Positions 39,307 to 46,674 of a stretch of 64,000 nucleotides of DNA are shown here, in pieces. The stretch is from Prochlorococcus marinus XMU1412 (lineage in GTDB: Bacteria; Cyanobacteriota; Cyanobacteriia; PCC-6307; Cyanobiaceae): contig NZ_JAAORJ010000004.1 of NCBI RefSeq assembly GCF_017696315.1, forward strand, positions 1-64,000, given 5' to 3'. Each line of letters opens with the position of its first letter. Positions within the stretch are counted from its first letter, which is position 1. The notes under the pieces are model-generated. The model did not search any database and was not told the origin of the DNA. It saw only the letters and a program-made list of their open reading frames with translations. The translations under genes were made by a program, and so were the position numbers.

Positions 39307-39636
39307 ATGAAATTTAGTCACATAACTATTATGTCTAATAACGTATCTACCTCAGTAAGTAGTAACAATATTACTGCTGTATTTGCAGGTTTTCTTGGAG
39401 CATTTATTGTTGGTTCTCTTGGAGTCCAACTTGTAAGAACCCAAAAGCCTTCTTTTCAATCTCAACCATTAAAAGTTCAACCAGTTATCGCTCATCAATC
39501 AACTTTATGGGCAGCTTTAGGAGAACAAGATACTCTTATTGTTAAAAATAAAGTTTCTAATGCAAAAACTACAGGAGTTATCCCTGTTATAGGTTCTGAA
39601 GCAACTCTTTGGGCTCCTCTAGGTTTAGGTAATTAG
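39307..39636 (+). CDS. Single-helix protein with two STLWA/ATLWA motifs
   Basis: 109 residues from ATG 39307 (internal ATG 39331 would give MSNNVSTSVS). One helix at about residues 24-44 (VFAGFLGAFIVGSLGVQLVR), then two similar motifs in the soluble tail: HQSTLWAALGEQDT and SEATLWAPLGLGN. The repeated TLWAxLG suggests a short binding motif used twice, perhaps for a membrane complex. Structured leader upstream, strong terminator downstream: an independently regulated gene. Confidence 0.6.
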   Translation: MKFSHITIMSNNVSTSVSSNNITAVFAGFLGAFIVGSLGVQLVRTQKPSFQSQPLKVQPVIAHQSTLWAALGEQDTLIVKNKVSNAKTTGVIPVIGSEATLWAPLGLGN

Positions 39637-39662
39637 TAAATTAGGTTTTTTAATAAACCGGA

Positions 39663-39687
39663 GGGGGTTTTTAACCCCCTTTTTTTT
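39663..39687 (+). terminator. Rho-independent terminator
   Basis: GGGGGTT-TTT-AACCCCC followed by eight T, 27 bases after the 39636 stop. Confidence 0.9.
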
Positions 39688-39937
39688 ATTAATTGCATTA
39701 AAAAGATGATTGAAAATTTTCAATCCAATTCATGGATAACTATAAATTAAATCAGGGTTTGAAAACAATGTAATCGTAGATACCAACAGCTTTTTTATTA
39801 ATTGATTATAAATTAAAAACACGAGTTAACCCGTTCCAATTTGTTGACTCTGAGGTTTAACCGTTGACTCCTTATCTACTTCTAGTTGTGACTCGCTAGT
39901 TTCAAGATTCAAAAACGGTATTCATATATCTTAAATT

Positions 39938-40075
39938 ATGGAAAAAAAAATCGCAAAGAAATACGCCGATCTTATAGTTCAGGCTAATAATTCAACTGGC
40001 AGAAAAGAAGCTTTGTCATTGATTAAACAAGCAACAAAATTAAAAACCAAACTTGATCAATACGAAATGATGTAG
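39938..40075 (+). CDS. Small helical protein, 45 aa; paralogue of the 17140 gene
   Basis: MEKKIAKKYADLIVQANNST then GRKEALSLIKQATKLKTKLD. Aligns with the product at 17140-17274 over its whole length. Two helices joined at GRKE. Conservation between the two copies argues for a real protein family; function unknown. Confidence 0.6.
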   Translation: MEKKIAKKYADLIVQANNSTGRKEALSLIKQATKLKTKLDQYEMM

Positions 40076-40189
40076 TCTCTTAAAATCTAGAGGATATTCA
40101 AGATGAGGTAGACACTAGTTCCTTTTTTTTTTATCCTACTATAAAAAATACTAAGAGATTATTTAACTTCTCTGCTTTAATAAAATATC

Positions 40190-40480
40190 GTGGAATTAAC
40201 TGAGCTAATTAGGGATTACGTTGCTACAGAATTATTATCAAGTATTGAAATTGATTTTCTTGAAGGAGAATTATGGGAAACAACTCAACATATTGCAGAA
40301 ATAAATACAGTTATCAAAGCCCCAAAAAATATATGCAAGAAATTGGGACTAGATGAAAAATCTTGCTGGCAACTATGTTGTGCAGCCGTTCTTGACTCCT
40401 CAAGACCATTAAAAAATGGACAAAATAGAGTAGATGATTTTAAAAAATTAATTAATCGATATGAAATTAGCTATATATAA
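40190..40480 (+). CDS. Hypothetical protein; paralogue of the 21854 gene
   Basis: 96 residues, GTG start. APKNICKKLGLDEKSCWQLC then CAAVLDSSRPLKNGQ mirrors the gene at 21854-22180. Helical, with a Cys-rich segment (SCWQLCCAAV). It precedes two genes on the same strand that lead into the amidotransferase gene. Function unknown. Confidence 0.6.
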   Translation: MELTELIRDYVATELLSSIEIDFLEGELWETTQHIAEINTVIKAPKNICKKLGLDEKSCWQLCCAAVLDSSRPLKNGQNRVDDFKKLINRYEISYI

Positions 40481-40492
40481 ACTAAAGACTCA

Positions 40493-40789
40493 ATGATACG
40501 TTTACTTATTGCATCAATTCTTTTTTTTACTCCACTAGGAGGTTTTGCTGATGAAAAGCAAAGAGAAATTGAGAATGAAGCTATAAATCTTGTTATTAAG
40601 AAATATGGAAAAGGCTTAGAAAATAGATTAAAAGGAACGGGAGTAACTCCCAGTTATCGAAGTTGGTATGAAAATGATTGTTTTGTAAGTATTGCAGCAG
40701 GTACATACCATGAAGATACTTGGTCGGCAATGAAGTGGTTTAGCGTTAATGTCTGTTCTGAATCAGCTGAAATAATGGAAAGTGAATGA
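40493..40789 (+). CDS. Secreted small protein, 98 aa
   Basis: Signal peptide (about 1-19, IASILFFTPLGGFA-DE), then a helical segment and two cysteines (ENDCFVSIAAG and VNVCSES) that may form a disulfide. Ends with an ATGA overlap onto the amidotransferase start. Unrecognised family. Confidence 0.55.
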   Translation: MIRLLIASILFFTPLGGFADEKQREIENEAINLVIKKYGKGLENRLKGTGVTPSYRSWYENDCFVSIAAGTYHEDTWSAMKWFSVNVCSESAEIMESE

Positions 40790-41523
40790 AGGAAATAAAA
40801 CGCCTATTAGTTTTGCAGCATTTAGAAATAGAGGGGCCTGGTCTTTTTGAACAATTTGCTAAAGAAAGAGATTTAAAAATAGAAATTATTCGTTTAGATA
40901 ATAAAAATGCTCTGCCGCAAACAAAAAAAGGTGACTTAATTTTAATTATGGGTGGACCAATGGGAGTTAAAGATATTGGGAGCGAAAAATATCCATGGCT
41001 TAAGTTAGAAAGAGATTTTATAAAAAAAGAATTAGAAAATGAGAGACCTATAGTCGGTGTTTGCTTAGGTGCTCAGTTGCTTGCGAGTGCTGCTGGGGGA
41101 GATGTAGAAATTCTCAAATATGGATCACCTCCAAAAGCATTCCCAGAAATTGGATGGTCTCAAATTTTTATAGACAAATCGAATAAAGACTTTAAAGCAC
41201 TGTTTGAAGACCCTTTTCATGTACTACATTGGCATGGAGATAGGATTTTATTACCTAATAAAGCAGTACTCATTGCTAGTAGTGCACGTTGTAAGGAACA
41301 GTTTTTTAGGATTGGTAATTTTGCTTACGGATTACAATTCCATATAGAGACGACGGGGGGAATGATAAATAACTGGATTAAAGAAGATAAAGAGTTTGTC
41401 CTTAAAGGATTAGGCTTAAATGGTCAGGAAATTTTAAAAGAAGAGAATAAAAAATATATTGATAAAACTTTTTCAAAAAGAAAGCTTCTAATAAGTAAAT
41501 TATTTGAATTATTAGATAATTAA
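40786..41523 (+). CDS. Class I glutamine amidotransferase-like protein
   Basis: 245 residues. Catalytic nucleophile elbow GVCLGAQLLASAAGG (Cys about 93), oxyanion LIMGGPMG, and C-terminal His-x-Glu in YGLQFHIETT. This is the stand-alone GATase1 type related to GMP synthase glutaminase domains, which often act as gamma-glutamyl peptidases or amide-transfer partners. No synthetase domain is attached and the partner is unknown. Translationally coupled to the secreted gene before it. Confidence 0.85.
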   Translation: MKEIKRLLVLQHLEIEGPGLFEQFAKERDLKIEIIRLDNKNALPQTKKGDLILIMGGPMGVKDIGSEKYPWLKLERDFIKKELENERPIVGVCLGAQLLASAAGGDVEILKYGSPPKAFPEIGWSQIFIDKSNKDFKALFEDPFHVLHWHGDRILLPNKAVLIASSARCKEQFFRIGNFAYGLQFHIETTGGMINNWIKEDKEFVLKGLGLNGQEILKEENKKYIDKTFSKRKLLISKLFELLDN

Positions 41524-41540
41524 AAAGGGCATAATCCAGT

Positions 41541-41563
41541 AAAAAAGGGCTTGATAAAGCCCT
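41541..41563 (-). terminator. Terminator of the minus-strand hli gene
   Basis: On the minus strand AGGGCTT-TATC-AAGCCCT is followed by six T. It lies 25 bases beyond the hli stop codon at 41588. Confidence 0.7.
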
Positions 41564-41587
41564 GAAAAAATTTAAAAAGGATTTTTA

Positions 41588-41716
41588 TTAGAAAATACCT
41601 GGAAGAATTTGACCAGTAAAATAGTAGGCTCCAACAAGAGCAAACATTCCAAGCATTGCTGCTTTACCATTAAGCTTTTCAGCTTTTTCGGTCATGATTT
41701 TTTTTGCGAATTCCAT
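41588..41716 (-). CDS. hli: High-light-inducible protein, 42 aa, with Arg-to-Lys change
   Basis: AEKLNGKAAMLGMFALVGAY then YFTGQILPGIF is the HLIP helix. The usual NGR is NGK: the Arg that forms the chlorophyll-binding ion pair with Glu is Lys here. The rest is typical. Divergent from three hli genes on the + strand, sharing about 300 bases of upstream sequence. Confidence 0.85.
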   Translation of the reverse strand: MEFAKKIMTEKAEKLNGKAAMLGMFALVGAYYFTGQILPGIF

Positions 41717-42020
41717 AATAAAGTGAAATAAATTATATCTAAAAACTAATTATTCAAATTTCAGAATGATGTAGTTTTTTCTACCAAATTGATATCTTTC
41801 TAAGAATTTAAAAATAAATACTTAAACAACAAATTGAACTCCTAATAGTTTTCGAGGCAATCTGTAAAGCGTAGCAAGCCTAAAAAACAACTATTTAAAA
41901 GCTTATATCGCATATATGTTACATTTATGTAGCAAATATCTTGAAAATAACTTAATTTAGGCTTAATGCTTTACATTTGTTAATAGTAGTGTTACATTAG
42001 TTAACAATTACACAACTTCA
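41717..42020. other. Divergent hli promoter region, no gene
   Basis: No coding frame supported. The last 80 bases hold AT-rich repeats (TTTACATTTGTTAATAG, TGTTACATTAGTTAACAA) that look like promoter and operator sequence for the + strand hli operon; I cannot assign a regulator. Confidence 0.4.
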
Positions 42021-42227
42021 ATGGCTAATTCAAACGTAACTACTGAATCAGGCGGCAGGCAGAACATGTTTCCAACTGAAACACGTCCTTACATAGATGA
42101 GTCTGTTTCATACGACAGCTACCCACAAAATGCAGAAAAAGTTAATGGTCGTTGGGCGATGATTGGCCTTGTTGCATTAGTTGGTGCTTACGTTTCAACT
42201 GGACAGATCATTCCTGGCATTTTTTAA
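42021..42227 (+). CDS. hli: High-light-inducible protein, 68 aa
   Basis: Charged N-terminus (to about residue 38), then AEKVNGRWAMIGLVALVGAY and VSTGQIIPGIF. The Glu, Asn, Arg and AMIG residues needed for chlorophyll binding are present. First gene of a four-gene hli operon; its stop overlaps the next start (TAATG). Confidence 0.92.
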   Translation: MANSNVTTESGGRQNMFPTETRPYIDESVSYDSYPQNAEKVNGRWAMIGLVALVGAYVSTGQIIPGIF

Positions 42228-42487
42228 TGAGTCCACTTTCAGGTTTTTTAGCCGTAATTGTATTCTTTACGGCCACCCTTGTTGCTTACCTAACCAAGCA
42301 ATTTCAAAACGAAAATTTAAACTATTCATCATCTAAACAAATGAAAAACACAAACACAAAAGTCAAAACAATCGAAAAAGAGAAAGTTGTTGCTGAAACT
42401 CTCAACGGAAGATTCGCAATGCTTGGACTAATTGCTGCTGTTGGAGCATATCTAACAACAGGTCAAATAATTCCTGGTTTCGTTTAA
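42227..42487 (+). CDS. hli: High-light-inducible protein with extra N-terminal helix, 86 aa
   Basis: Starts in the TAATG overlap. An N-terminal hydrophobic segment (residues 5-22, SGFLAVIVFFTATLVAYL) precedes a Lys-rich linker and the HLIP helix AETLNGRFAMLGLIAAVGAY, LTTGQIIPGF. Two membrane segments make it a two-helix Hli variant. Confidence 0.88.
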   Translation: MSPLSGFLAVIVFFTATLVAYLTKQFQNENLNYSSSKQMKNTNTKVKTIEKEKVVAETLNGRFAMLGLIAAVGAYLTTGQIIPGFV

Positions 42488-42522
42488 AAACCTACAATTT
42501 AACAATTCTACAAATCAGAAAA

Positions 42523-42651
42523 ATGGAAAATTCAAAACCAACTTATTGGCAAAACGCCGAGAGAACTAATGGAAGAATGGCAATGATGGGCTTATTTGCA
42601 TTAGTTGTAAATTATGGCTTATTCGGCTGGATAATCCCAGGAATTTTTTAA
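42523..42651 (+). CDS. hli: High-light-inducible protein, 42 aa
   Basis: Compact Hli: WQNAERTNGRMAMMGLFALV then NYGLFGWIIPGIF. All chlorophyll-site residues present. Its AERTNGR...LFGW ending is closer to the 8301 gene than to the two upstream. Confidence 0.9.
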   Translation: MENSKPTYWQNAERTNGRMAMMGLFALVVNYGLFGWIIPGIF

Positions 42652-42652
42652 A

Positions 42653-42832
42653 ATGAATTTAGGCTTACTTTTTCTTAAAGTAAATACTTTGGGAGTAATA
42701 ACTCTTTCTGAACTTGATTGGATAACTAACCATCAATCTGAATTTTCAAGGCTAGATATGGCTTTAGTTATTAAAATCGGCCGTCTTATGGATTCTGGAG
42801 TGGTGGAAATTGATAATAGATTACCTATTTAA
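42653..42832 (+). CDS. hli-operon companion protein, 59 aa
   Basis: Begins 1 base after the hli stop. Soluble, helix-rich: VNTLGVITLSELDWITNHQS, RLDMALVIKIGRLMDSG. I recall small proteins like this following hli clusters in Prochlorococcus. The fold suggests a small helical or winged-helix-like unit. Function unknown; last gene before a strong terminator. Confidence 0.65.
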   Translation: MNLGLLFLKVNTLGVITLSELDWITNHQSEFSRLDMALVIKIGRLMDSGVVEIDNRLPI

Positions 42833-42854
42833 TTTTTAAAAATTGATCGTCATG

Positions 42855-42892
42855 AGTGTTTGTCAATAGGGATACTGACAAGCACTTTTTTT
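42855..42892 (+). terminator. Terminator of the hli operon
   Basis: AGTGTTTGTCA-10 nt-TGACAAGCACT, an 11-bp stem with one T:G pair, then seven T. It lies 22 bases after the companion gene stop. Confidence 0.92.
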
Positions 42893-43040
42893 ATGAGAAA
42901 AAATATTTGTAAAAAAAGAGATTGTTTCTTAGCTAAAAACAATCTCTCAATTACCTAATTCTTACATGAGAATTTCAAGTAAGCTTTCAGATCTTAACTG
43001 ATTTGTTTTTATAGTAAATCCGTAAAAATGCTTTTGTAAT

Positions 43041-43256
43041 TTATCTTTTTAAACCACCTTTTTTTATCCAAAGGAACCATGTAACCCAAATAGGAGGAAG
43101 GAATCTGAATAAAAAAGAAATTTTGTATATATAAAATGGGGCATTTTCACTTTGAAATAAATTCATCAAAAAGGAAGATATAGTTACCCAAAGTAAAATT
43201 ATTAACATATTTGCTCCCAACAAAGCGAACTTATTTTGTTTGAATATTTTTGGCAT
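43041..43256 (-). CDS. Two-helix membrane protein, 71 aa
   Basis: Helices at about 10-33 (FALLGANMLIILLWVTISSF) and 46-63, ending KKGGLKR. Unrecognised. First from the left of three minus-strand membrane genes here; each has its own AT-rich spacer. Confidence 0.45.
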   Translation of the reverse strand: MPKIFKQNKFALLGANMLIILLWVTISSFLMNLFQSENAPFYIYKISFLFRFLPPIWVTWFLWIKKGGLKR

Positions 43257-43314
43257 AGGGTAATTTTTTTATATTCTTAATTTTAAATAATCTCGGGAAA
43301 TAAATTATACATTT

Positions 43315-43566
43315 TCAAAAAAACTTCAAATTTAAAATCCATATCCAAATAAAAAAAGTACTAAATTTCAATCCCTCTCCAAATAACAATCCAAAAGCGA
43401 TAGGAGGAGAAAATATTAAAAAAAGAATAGAGAATAAACTAAATAAAGCAAATGATCCTCTTAGAAAAAAATTCTTTCTTTTTGTTCTTCTTAGATTTTT
43501 TAAAGTATTCCACTCCCATTCGATAAACCTATAGAACTTTTCCGATAATAAAAAAAAATACTTCAT
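43315..43566 (-). CDS. Two-helix membrane protein, 83 aa
   Basis: Basic aromatic N-terminus (EKFYRFIEWEWNTLKNLRRT), then two hydrophobic helices (about 37-55 and 58-80). Phe-rich. No family recognised. Confidence 0.45.
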   Translation of the reverse strand: MKYFFLLSEKFYRFIEWEWNTLKNLRRTKRKNFFLRGSFALFSLFSILFLIFSPPIAFGLLFGEGLKFSTFFIWIWILNLKFF

Positions 43567-43619
43567 TGATATTATTAATTTCTATCGGCTTTTCTTATTT
43601 ATAAAATTAATTTCATTTG

Positions 43620-43910
43620 TTAGCAATAAACCTTGTCCCCTTCTTCAGAAAGATAGTAAATTTTATTTTCTGTACTTACGAAGAAAGTTAATCCCTTATA
43701 TTGTGATCTTTTAAATTTATCTAATCTAAGTTTGTGTAAATCCCAATTATCAGTACTTATGTCAGGATTAAATTCTTGTTCTTTAAAGAGAGGGATATAA
43801 GTTGGAATAATTTTTGTTTTTTGGGCTAACCCTCTATTTCTTTTTGAATAAAAAAATAATAATAATAAAAGTATAAAAAAAAGAATTAATAATATATTTA
43901 TCATTGTCAA
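43620..43910 (-). CDS. Membrane-anchored small protein, 96 aa
   Basis: N-terminal anchor INILLILFFILLLLLFFYSK (residues 4-23), then a soluble domain ending STENKIYYLSEEGDKVYC. The beta-hairpin-like end and anchor suggest an inner-membrane or lumen-facing protein. Unrecognised. Confidence 0.5.
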   Translation of the reverse strand: MTMINILLILFFILLLLLFFYSKRNRGLAQKTKIIPTYIPLFKEQEFNPDISTDNWDLHKLRLDKFKRSQYKGLTFFVSTENKIYYLSEEGDKVYC

Positions 43911-44048
43911 TTTTTCTAATTTGAAAAAACTTTAATTTGGAGAATCAAGAACTTTTCACAATAAATTTCTTAGTAAGTAAAAAATCCTATTTTTATATTC
44001 TTGTATTTTTGAATACTTATCAAGGGTTTACCTAAATAAGATTATAAA

Positions 44049-44210
44049 ATGAGTCGCATTTTCAACATGACTCAAAATTCCATGAATACTCCTTATGCAA
44101 AAAGAGTAGCCGAAAAATTTAGAGAGGCTCAAAACTATTTAAAAACTAATGGTTTTAGTAGATCAACTAAACATTTACTGGAAGATATTGAAAATTCTGT
44201 TGAAAAATAA
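44049..44210 (+). CDS. Small helical protein, 53 aa
   Basis: MSRIFNMTQNSMNTPYAKRV then AEKFREAQNYLKTNGF and a helical end. Internal ATG at 44067 is an alternative start. Its stop overlaps the next start (TAATG). Unrecognised. Confidence 0.5.
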   Translation: MSRIFNMTQNSMNTPYAKRVAEKFREAQNYLKTNGFSRSTKHLLEDIENSVEK

Positions 44211-44368
44211 TGCCAATACCCCCTCACTTACCACAACTACAATATGGCTACGATGATGGCTTTACAACCATTGTTTTTGGGTTAATAGGAAGTTGCTTAG
44301 GATGTATTTTAATTTTATTAATTTCATTTTTTGAATTTAAATTCAAAAAGCAAAATAGTAAGCCTTAA
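44210..44368 (+). CDS. Single-helix membrane protein, 52 aa
   Basis: MPIPPHLPQLQYGYDDGFTT, then a helix IVFGLIGSCLGCILILLISF with a CLGC pair, ending in Lys-rich sequence. Coupled to the gene before it by TAATG. Convergent with ychF. Confidence 0.5.
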   Translation: MPIPPHLPQLQYGYDDGFTTIVFGLIGSCLGCILILLISFFEFKFKKQNSKP

Positions 44369-44376
44369 GAGACTTT

Positions 44377-45468
44377 CTAAACATTAAATAAGAACTCCAT
44401 TACATCACCTTCGTTAACAATATATTCCTTACCTTCACTTCTTAAAAGACCTTTAGTTTTTGCATTGGCAATTGAACCCGAATCAATTAAATTTTGATAC
44501 GAAATAGTCTGAGCTCTTATAAATCCTTTTTCAAAATCAGTATGAATTACTCCTGCTGCCTGCGGCGCAGTCATCCCATCTTTTATAGTCCATGCTTTTG
44601 TCTCCTTTTCTCCAGTGGTGAAATAAGTTTTTAATCCCAATAATTTATATGTTGATCTAATTAAAGAACTTAATCCCCCTTCTTCTACTCCTAAACCAAT
44701 AAGGTAGTCTTTTTTATCTTCTGGTTCTAACTCTATTAATTCAGATTCTACTTGCGCTGATATTTTTATACATTCTGCATTTTCATTGATTGCAAAACTC
44801 TGAACTTTTGATGAGAAATCATTACCTTCAGCTAAATCATTTTCATTCAAATTTGTCGCGTAAATAATTGGTTTAGAAGTAAGGAAGCCTAGTTGCTTAA
44901 TTATTAAATTTTCTTCTTCACTCAAAGATATTGATCTAACTGAAAGTCCTTTCTGTAGCTCTTCTTCAATTTTTTCTAGTAAATCATCTTCTTTTGCTGC
45001 CTCTTTACTAGTTCTAACCTGTTTTTTAATTCTTTCTCTTCTTTTTTGGAGTTGGGATAAATCAGCTAAATTCAATTCCAGATTAATTATCTCAATGTCG
45101 TCCAAGGGATCTACTTTACCGGATACATGAATTACATCACTATCTTCAAAGCACCTCACAACATGAACTATTGCATCAACCTCCCTAATATTAGATAAAA
45201 ATTTATTTCCCAAACCCTCACCTTTACTGGCTCCTTTTACTAGTCCTGCGATATCTACAAATTCAATTTTTGTTGGGATAATATTTTGGCTAGAACTTAA
45301 ATCACCTAACTCCTGTAACCTTTGATCTGGGACTGAAACTATACCTTTATTAGGTTCTATCGTACAAAAGGGGAAATTAGCTGCTTGAGCTTTAGCATTT
45401 TCTACAAGTGCATTAAATAAAGTTGATTTTCCAACATTTGGTAATCCAATAATACCGGCTTTTAACAT
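44377..45468 (-). CDS. ychF: Redox-regulated ATPase/GTPase YchF
   Basis: 363 residues of the Obg-related YchF family. Walker A GLPNVGKSTLFNAL, switch region NFPFCTIEPNKGIV, G3 FVDIAGLVKGASKGEG, G4-type ATNLNEND (altered, fitting ATP preference), and a C-terminal TGS domain (TTGEKETKAWTIKDGMTAPQ). Universal ribosome-associated P-loop protein involved in stress responses. Full length. Core genome begins here. Confidence 0.93.
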   Translation of the reverse strand: MLKAGIIGLPNVGKSTLFNALVENAKAQAANFPFCTIEPNKGIVSVPDQRLQELGDLSSSQNIIPTKIEFVDIAGLVKGASKGEGLGNKFLSNIREVDAIVHVVRCFEDSDVIHVSGKVDPLDDIEIINLELNLADLSQLQKRRERIKKQVRTSKEAAKEDDLLEKIEEELQKGLSVRSISLSEEENLIIKQLGFLTSKPIIYATNLNENDLAEGNDFSSKVQSFAINENAECIKISAQVESELIELEPEDKKDYLIGLGVEEGGLSSLIRSTYKLLGLKTYFTTGEKETKAWTIKDGMTAPQAAGVIHTDFEKGFIRAQTISYQNLIDSGSIANAKTKGLLRSEGKEYIVNEGDVMEFLFNV

Positions 45469-45612
45469 TTGAAAAAATTTATGGAAAAATTATTCAGAAA
45501 ACATCTTCTAGTAATATAGTATTTACTTAACCAATCTTGGATAAGTTAATTATAATCGACTTGATTATTTATTTAGTTCCCAAATATTCTCAATTACTGT
45601 TTTTCAAAAGAA

Positions 45613-46674
45613 ATGCTTGATTTAATAAAAAAAAATATAAATCTAAGAAGTGGAATTATATTACTTTCTTTAACTATATTTTTTGTTTTCATAACCAATT
45701 CCTTCAAGAAAAATAAATCAAAAGACATTTCTGATTTTGTAGTTCAAGTTAAAAAAGGAATCCTCTCAGATTCAATTAATACAAGTGGTGAAGTAAAAGC
45801 AATCAGGACAAGCAATATTGGACCTCGGAAGCAAGGTGTAATAAAAGAAATCAAAGTAGATGAGGGCGATCTTGTAAAAAAAGATCAGGTTTTAGCTTCA
45901 CTTGATGATGAAGACTTTATCTATAAAATTGAAGAACTTGAATTAAATGTAGAAAAACAAAAATCTGAATTTTTAAGAAGAGAATATTTATATCAAGAAG
46001 GTGCGGTAAGCAAAGAAGATTACGAAAGTTATAAAAATAACTACAACATTAGTAGCGCCAAACTTAATGATGCAAAAGCTGAAAAAAGTTTCTATCTAAT
46101 TAAAGCTCCTTATGGAGGAAAGATTACTGCAAAATATGCGGAGATAGGATCTTATGTCACACCAAGTACAAACTTAAGTTCAGACCCTAAAACCAAAAAC
46201 TTTATTTTTGAACTATCAGAGGGTCTTGAAATTGTTGCCAAAGTTCCTGAGAGTGACATTGGCAGAATAAAAATAGGTCAAGAAGCCTCAGTAAGAATTG
46301 AAGCTTATCCCTCAAAAAAATATAGTGCCATAGTTAAAAAAATAGCTACAAGAGCTGTTAAAGATAATAATGTAACCTCATTCGAAGTAACTTTAAATTT
46401 TAAAGATATTTTTGAAGAAATTAAAATTGGAATGACTGCAGATCTTGAATTTAGAGTCGAAGGTATTGAAGAAAAAATCCTAGTGCCAACAGTTTCTATT
46501 GTCACAGAAAAAGGTGAAAAAGGAATTTTGAAAGTTGATAAAAACAATTCTCCCAAATTTGAAAAAATCGAAATTGGTATTAGTAGTGGGAATAAAACTT
46601 CAGTCATTGATGGATTAGAACCTGGAGAGCAAATCTTTATTGATATTCCACCTTGGGCTAAGAAGAGAAAATGA
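45613..46674 (+). CDS. RND/ABC-type membrane fusion (HlyD-like) adaptor
   Basis: 353 residues. N-terminal membrane anchor (about 13-29), barrel-sandwich hybrid lipoyl halves (GVIKEIKVDEGDLVKKDQVL and APYGGKITAKYAEIGSYVTP) flanking a coiled coil (about 100-150), then beta-barrel domains with VPESDIGRIKIGQEASVRIE. It links an inner-membrane pump to the outer envelope; the pump is not in the window. Ends in an ATGA overlap with polA. Confidence 0.85.
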   Translation: MLDLIKKNINLRSGIILLSLTIFFVFITNSFKKNKSKDISDFVVQVKKGILSDSINTSGEVKAIRTSNIGPRKQGVIKEIKVDEGDLVKKDQVLASLDDEDFIYKIEELELNVEKQKSEFLRREYLYQEGAVSKEDYESYKNNYNISSAKLNDAKAEKSFYLIKAPYGGKITAKYAEIGSYVTPSTNLSSDPKTKNFIFELSEGLEIVAKVPESDIGRIKIGQEASVRIEAYPSKKYSAIVKKIATRAVKDNNVTSFEVTLNFKDIFEEIKIGMTADLEFRVEGIEEKILVPTVSIVTEKGEKGILKVDKNNSPKFEKIEIGISSGNKTSVIDGLEPGEQIFIDIPPWAKKRK

